This document shows positions 4,659 through 7,870 of a stretch of DNA of 7,870 nucleotides, one piece after another; position 1 is the stretch's first letter, and each line of letters starts with the position of its first letter. Under the pieces are notes generated by a model. That model was not told where the DNA came from. It saw only the letters and a list, made by a program, of their open reading frames with translations, and made no database searches. The stretch lies in NCBI GenBank assembly GCA_934717185.1, contig CAKUYQ010000054.1, positions 1 to 7,870 of the forward strand, written 5' to 3'. The stretch comes from an uncultured Bacteroidales bacterium. Its GTDB lineage: Bacteria > Bacteroidota > Bacteroidia > Bacteroidales > UBA932. A program made the translations under genes and the position numbers.

Positions 4659-6587
4659 ATGGGAAAAATTATTGGAATCGACTTAGGTACAACTAACAGT
4701 TGTGTAGCAGTGATGGAAGGTAATGAGCCTGCAGTTATCATTAACAGCGAGGGCAAGAGAACTACCCCTTCTATAGTTGCATTTACAGAGAACGGAGAGA
4801 GAAAGGTTGGTGATCCTGCAAAAAGGCAGGCTATTACCAATCCTCAAAATACAATATTCTCAATTAAAAGGTTTATGGGTGAAACCTACGACCAAGTTAC
4901 CAATGAGATTAAGAGGGTGCCTTACAAAGTTGTTAAAGGGGACAATAACACTCCGAGAATTGATATTAGCGGAAGGTTGTACTCACCTCAGGAGATCTCT
5001 GCGATGATTCTTCAGAAGATGAAGAAGACCGCCGAAGATTATCTTGGCCAGGAGGTTACAGAGGCTGTCATTACAGTGCCTGCTTACTTTAGCGACTCTC
5101 AGAGACAGGCTACCAAAGAGGCCGGTGAGATTGCAGGTCTAAAGGTTAGACGTATTGTAAACGAACCTACTGCTGCGGCTCTTGCATACGGTTTGGATAA
5201 AAAGAATCAGGAGGCTAAAGTTGCTGTGTTTGACCTTGGTGGTGGTACTTTTGATATATCAATCCTTGAATTGGGTGACGGTGTATTTGAGGTTAAATCA
5301 ACCAACGGTGATACTCACCTTGGTGGTGATGACTTTGACCATGTAATCATTGACTGGTTGGTTGAGAAGTTCAAAGAGGATAATGGCGGTATAGATCTGT
5401 CTAAGGATCCTATGGCGCTGCAGAGATTGAAAGAGGCTGCAGAGAAGGCTAAAATTGAGTTGTCATCTCAGGCTTCGACAGAGATCAATTTGCCTTACAT
5501 AATGCCTGTTGACGGTGTTCCAAAACATTTGGTTACAACCCTTACAAGAGCTAAGTTCGAGCAGTTGGCAGATGCTCTTATCCAGAAGACTGTTGCCCCT
5601 TGTGAGAAAGCATTGGCAGATGCAGGTCTTAAGGCTTCTGATATTAACGAGGTATTGTTGGTGGGTGGTTCAACCCGTGTACCTGCTGTTCAGGAGATTG
5701 TAAAAAAGATCTTTGGCAAAGAGCCTAACAAGAGTGTTAATCCCGATGAGGTTGTTGCAGTTGGTGCAGCTATTCAGGGTGGTGTCCTTGCAGGTGATGT
5801 AAAAGATGTGTTGTTGTTGGATGTTACTCCGCTTTCATTGGGTATTGAGACCTACGGTGGTGTATTTACCAAACTTATTGAGGCCAACACTACTGTTCCT
5901 ACAAGAAAGTCTGAGGTATTCAGTACAGCTGCAGATAACCAGCCTTCTGTAGAGATACATGTACTTCAGGGTGAGAGACCTATGGCTAAAGACAACAAGA
6001 CAATAGGTAAGTTCCATTTGGATGGCATTACTCCTGCTCCAAGAGGAATTCCTCAGATTGAGGTTACCTTTGATATTGATGCCAACGGTATCTTGAATGT
6101 ATCTGCAAAGGATAAGAGCACAGGTAAGGAGCAGAAGATTAGAATTGAGGCTTCGAGCGGACTTTCAGATGAGGAGATCAAGAGAATGCGTGATGAGGCT
6201 AAGGCTAACGAGGCTGCAGATAAGGCAGAGCGTGAGAGGGTTGACAAACTTAATCAGGCAGATGCTCAGGTCTTCCAGAGCGAGAAGAACCTTAAAGAGT
6301 ATGCAGACAAGATTCCTGCAGACAAGAAATCTGCAATTGAGAATGCTACCAACAAATTGAAAGAGGCTCACAAAGCAGGCAATGTTGCCGACTTGGACAA
6401 CCTTATGAAAGATTTGGAGAATGCTTGGCATGCAGCATCTGAGGATATGGCTCGTGCAGCTCAAGCCGGTGCAGGTAGCGCTCAGCAGCAGGGTCCACAG
6501 GGTGGTGCCGGACAGCAGGGCGGTGCATCTAACAACGGCGGCAAAGACGGCGAAGTTCAGGATGTAGACTTTGAGGAGGTTAAATAG
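4659..6587 (+). CDS. dnaK: Molecular chaperone DnaK (Hsp70)
   Basis: ATP-driven cytoplasmic chaperone that binds exposed hydrophobic segments, working with DnaJ and GrpE. The 642-residue protein is complete. The N-terminal ATPase domain shows GIDLGTTNS (6-14) and catalytic Lys70 in IKRFMG, then ITVPAYF and NEPTAAALAYG, DLGGGTFD, and HLGGDDFD. The long nucleotide-domain loop of Gram-negative DnaK is present. DVTPLSLGIE marks the interdomain linker and start of the substrate-binding domain. A helical lid is followed by a Gly/Gln/Ala-rich flexible tail (about 600-630) ending DVDFEEVK, the bacterial C-terminal motif. The gene stands alone: dnaJ and grpE are not adjacent, a strong terminator follows within 60 bp, and the Shine-Dalgarno sequence is good. 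Nothing appears truncated or missing. Confidence 0.98.
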   Translation: MGKIIGIDLGTTNSCVAVMEGNEPAVIINSEGKRTTPSIVAFTENGERKVGDPAKRQAITNPQNTIFSIKRFMGETYDQVTNEIKRVPYKVVKGDNNTPRIDISGRLYSPQEISAMILQKMKKTAEDYLGQEVTEAVITVPAYFSDSQRQATKEAGEIAGLKVRRIVNEPTAAALAYGLDKKNQEAKVAVFDLGGGTFDISILELGDGVFEVKSTNGDTHLGGDDFDHVIIDWLVEKFKEDNGGIDLSKDPMALQRLKEAAEKAKIELSSQASTEINLPYIMPVDGVPKHLVTTLTRAKFEQLADALIQKTVAPCEKALADAGLKASDINEVLLVGGSTRVPAVQEIVKKIFGKEPNKSVNPDEVVAVGAAIQGGVLAGDVKDVLLLDVTPLSLGIETYGGVFTKLIEANTTVPTRKSEVFSTAADNQPSVEIHVLQGERPMAKDNKTIGKFHLDGITPAPRGIPQIEVTFDIDANGILNVSAKDKSTGKEQKIRIEASSGLSDEEIKRMRDEAKANEAADKAERERVDKLNQADAQVFQSEKNLKEYADKIPADKKSAIENATNKLKEAHKAGNVADLDNLMKDLENAWHAASEDMARAAQAGAGSAQQQGPQGGAGQQGGASNNGGKDGEVQDVDFEEVK

Positions 6588-6640
6588 ATTCTCATACAGG
6601 TTTAGTTAACTTGTTTTTCACGTAAAAAAATTTTGGTTGG

Positions 6641-6676
6641 GCGTGCAGTTCAGAGATGGACTGCACGCTTTTTTTT
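6641..6676 (+). terminator. Intrinsic terminator of dnaK
   Basis: GCGTGCAGTTC (6641-6651) pairs with GGACTGCACGC (6658-6668), an 11-bp stem with one G-T pair around the loop AGAGAT, followed by eight T residues (6669-6676). This is a textbook rho-independent terminator 53 bp after the dnaK stop codon. Confidence 0.93.
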
Positions 6677-7051
6677 ATCTGCTTTCAGAGTCTCAAGTGT
6701 ACCAGACCAAAATTCTTGCTAATTCTTTCCAATGTTTACAAGATTGGAAAGAATTGATTTCCTTTACAACCAAAATTATAAGATATGGCAATAATAGAGG
6801 GCCTTCTCACATAAATCAAGATGATTCTTCCGCTCTCGTCAATGTATGGTGGCGCAATCCACGAATAACATTTTATCTTTCAGGAATAAGGCACTAGTAG
6901 ATTTCCATAAGACGGGAACCAGCTATAGAATGGAAAACAGAAAAACTATTTTTAATGAGATTATAAACTTCAGCTCGTGAGCCGGAATTCGTCTCTTTAA
7001 ATATGGAAAAATTTACTTTGCCGAAAAGTTCGTATTATCAGTGATTATTCG
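6677..7051. other. Gene-free stretch between dnaK and the CRISPR flank
   Basis: No convincing gene. A frame stays open from about 6637 to 6897 on the plus strand, but its only start is a TTG inside the dnaK terminator, it has no internal ATG, and I recognise no family in it. Apart from the 13-bp inverted repeat at 6721-6755 and a short GCTCGTGAGC palindrome (6973-6982), I see no organised signal. A decayed gene cannot be ruled out. Confidence 0.5.
6721..6755. repeat. Perfect 13-bp inverted repeat
   Basis: AATTCTTTCCAAT (6721-6733) and ATTGGAAAGAATT (6743-6755) are exact reverse complements around the 9-base loop GTTTACAAG. No T-run follows on either side, so it does not look like an ordinary terminator. 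It lies 45 bp beyond the dnaK terminator, in DNA with no recognised gene. Confidence 0.85.
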
Positions 7052-7059
7052 TACCTTTG
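7052..7059 (+). promoter_or_regulatory. Probable -7 box of a short transcript
   Basis: TACCTTTG matches the Bacteroidota -7 consensus TAnnTTTG exactly and continues CAGCG, like many start-site regions in this group. A perfect TTTG lies too far upstream (7017-7020); TTCG at 7029-7032 is at about the right distance but weak. Transcription would begin near 7066. Confidence 0.45.
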
Positions 7060-7065
7060 CAGCGT

Positions 7066-7114
7066 CAGTTCCCACCAAGCCTCTCAGCGATGCTCAAATG
7101 AGTGGGGCTTTTTT
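7066..7114 (+). ncRNA. Candidate small RNA next to the CRISPR array
   Basis: A consensus -7 box just upstream and an intrinsic terminator ending at 7114 enclose a transcript of only about 50 nt. It has no room for a meaningful reading frame. I found no convincing complementarity to the CRISPR repeat, so there is no support for a tracrRNA-like role. It could be a free small RNA, an early-terminated leader, or a conserved part of the CRISPR flank. Existence is inferred from signals only. Confidence 0.35.
7071..7114 (+). terminator. Hairpin plus T-run upstream of the CRISPR array
   Basis: Two alternative stems are possible: AAGCC (7077-7081) with GGCTT (7106-7110) plus CTCA (7083-7086) with TGAG (7099-7102), or CCCAC (7071-7075) with GTGGG (7102-7106). 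A run of six T residues ends at 7114. The overlap of the two stems resembles competing folds, though the region is short. It would stop rightward transcription 88 bp before the first CRISPR repeat. Confidence 0.5.
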
Positions 7115-7201
7115 GTATATATACGTTTTACTCTCAAAATACGCTAATGGAAAGATTACTGCACGCAAAAACGGGAGAGTTGTGGGATTTCCTCGTATCC
7201 A
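7115..7201. other. CRISPR flank (leader or trailer)
   Basis: This is the sequence between the hairpin and the first CRISPR repeat, starting with the palindrome GTATATATAC (7115-7124). A 33-codon frame from an ATG at 7147 runs into the first repeat and stops in spacer 1 at 7248; it is an artefact of the repeat. Whether this is the leader depends on array orientation, which is unresolved. Confidence 0.45.
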
Positions 7202-7870
7202 ATTTCAATTCCATAAAGGTTCGATTAAGACTAAACGTGACTGTATAATTACCTACCGTCTCAGACAAATTTCAATTCCATAAAGGTTCGATTAAGACGC
7301 CACTCTCATAACCAAGGGCGGCAGACCTAATGTAATTTCAATTCCATAAAGGTTCGATTAAGACCAGATGCGCAAGCGTAACCCCGCAACAGGACAGTAT
7401 TTCAATTCCATAAAGGTTCGATTAAGACCATAATTCGCCGTTATTTGTTACATATAAACCTGCTTATTTCAATTCCATAAAGGTTCGATTAAGACAGAAG
7501 TCAATCAAAGCAAGCAGCTCGGTTCTACTGGATTTCAATTCCATAAAGGTTCGATTAAGACACCAATACCGAGAAAGTCTATATAAAGCCCAAGAAAATT
7601 TCAATTCCATAAAGGTTCGATTAAGACCTGGCAGTTCGGACTATGCTGTTATGCTGGAAGAGGATATTTCAATTCCATAAAGGTTCGATTAAGACGAAGA
7701 GGAGTTCAGACACGGAGAGGAGATGTACAATTTCAATTCCATAAAGGTTCGATTAAGACTAGTATGGGATATTTAATATATTACAATTTAGATATTTCAA
7801 TTCCATAAAGGTTCGATTAAGACTAGTATGGGATATTTAATATATTACAATTTAGATATTTCAATTCCAT
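7202..7870. CRISPR. CRISPR array, 10 full repeats, cut by window edge
   Basis: The 30-bp repeat begins ATTTCAATTCC and ends CGATTAAGAC. Full copies start at 7202, 7269, 7335, 7399, 7466, 7532, 7598, 7666, 7730 and 7794; a 13-bp start of the next is at 7858. I read all ten complete copies as identical. Spacers are 34-38 bp (37, 36, 34, 37, 36, 36, 38, 34, 34, 34), and the last two (7760-7793, 7824-7857) are identical. The repeat belongs to the ATTTCAATTCC / GGAATTGAAAT family common with type I-B and type III systems, so the type is inference. On the minus strand the repeat ends ATTGAAAT, which fits the usual 8-nt crRNA handle and suggests leftward transcription with the leader beyond the right edge. 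The undamaged left-most repeat and the promoter-bearing left flank argue somewhat the other way. No cas gene is present in the window. Confidence 0.98.

Noticed and set aside
6637..6897. 86-codon frame after dnaK
   Set aside because: Only start is a TTG inside the dnaK terminator stem region; no internal ATG, no Shine-Dalgarno and no recognisable family.
6901..6913. ATTTCCATAAGAC, resembling a collapsed CRISPR repeat
   Set aside because: Shares only short pieces with the repeat and lies about 290 bp outside the array at no repeat spacing; chance is likely.
7066..7114. tracrRNA for a type II CRISPR system
   Set aside because: No anti-repeat complementarity to the 30-bp repeat, and the repeat family is typical of systems without tracrRNA.
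7041..7283. 80-codon frame crossing the terminator hairpin into the CRISPR array, and the 33-codon frame 7147-7248
   Set aside because: Both read into CRISPR repeats and stop in or just beyond the first spacer; such frames are common annotation artefacts at array edges.

Overview
The window looks like chromosomal DNA of a member of the Bacteroidota, probably order Bacteroidales. Three things point there. The housekeeping proteins (class II aldolase, PanB, RluA-family synthase, DnaK) read like Bacteroidales versions. Start codons mostly lack a Shine-Dalgarno sequence and follow AT-rich leaders. Several gene fronts carry the Bacteroidota -7 promoter type TAnnTTTG. No sequence search was possible, so this placement is inference.

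Layout. Positions 1-207 hold two copies of a palindromic intergenic repeat with a 125-bp period. Then comes fba (minus, 208-1170), divergent from a gmk-nadD pair (plus, 1300-2471), with two promoter boxes back to back between them. nadD converges on and overlaps an RluA-family pseudouridine synthase gene (minus, 2431-3141). Next is panB (minus, 3383-4198), divergent from dnaK (plus, 4659-6587). The gaps on both sides of panB hold the same low-complexity material (GCTTTG-type hexamers plus CTTTCTTTAC-type pyrimidine tracts). In the panB-dnaK gap this material sits inside nested inverted repeats spanning about 265 bp.

dnaK ends in a strong intrinsic terminator. About 525 bp without a convincing gene follow. 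They contain a perfect 13-bp inverted repeat and a compact promoter-plus-terminator unit. The window then enters a CRISPR array (7202 to the right edge) with ten complete identical 30-bp repeats, a truncated eleventh and ten spacers; the last two spacers are identical. No cas gene is visible.

The genes are core metabolism and maintenance: glycolysis/gluconeogenesis (fba), GDP supply (gmk), NAD synthesis (nadD), pantothenate/CoA synthesis (panB), RNA modification and protein folding (dnaK). Apart from gmk-nadD they do not form an obvious pathway operon. The parts most worth a second look are the intergenic repeat architecture around panB, the short transcription unit beside the CRISPR array, and the duplicated spacer.
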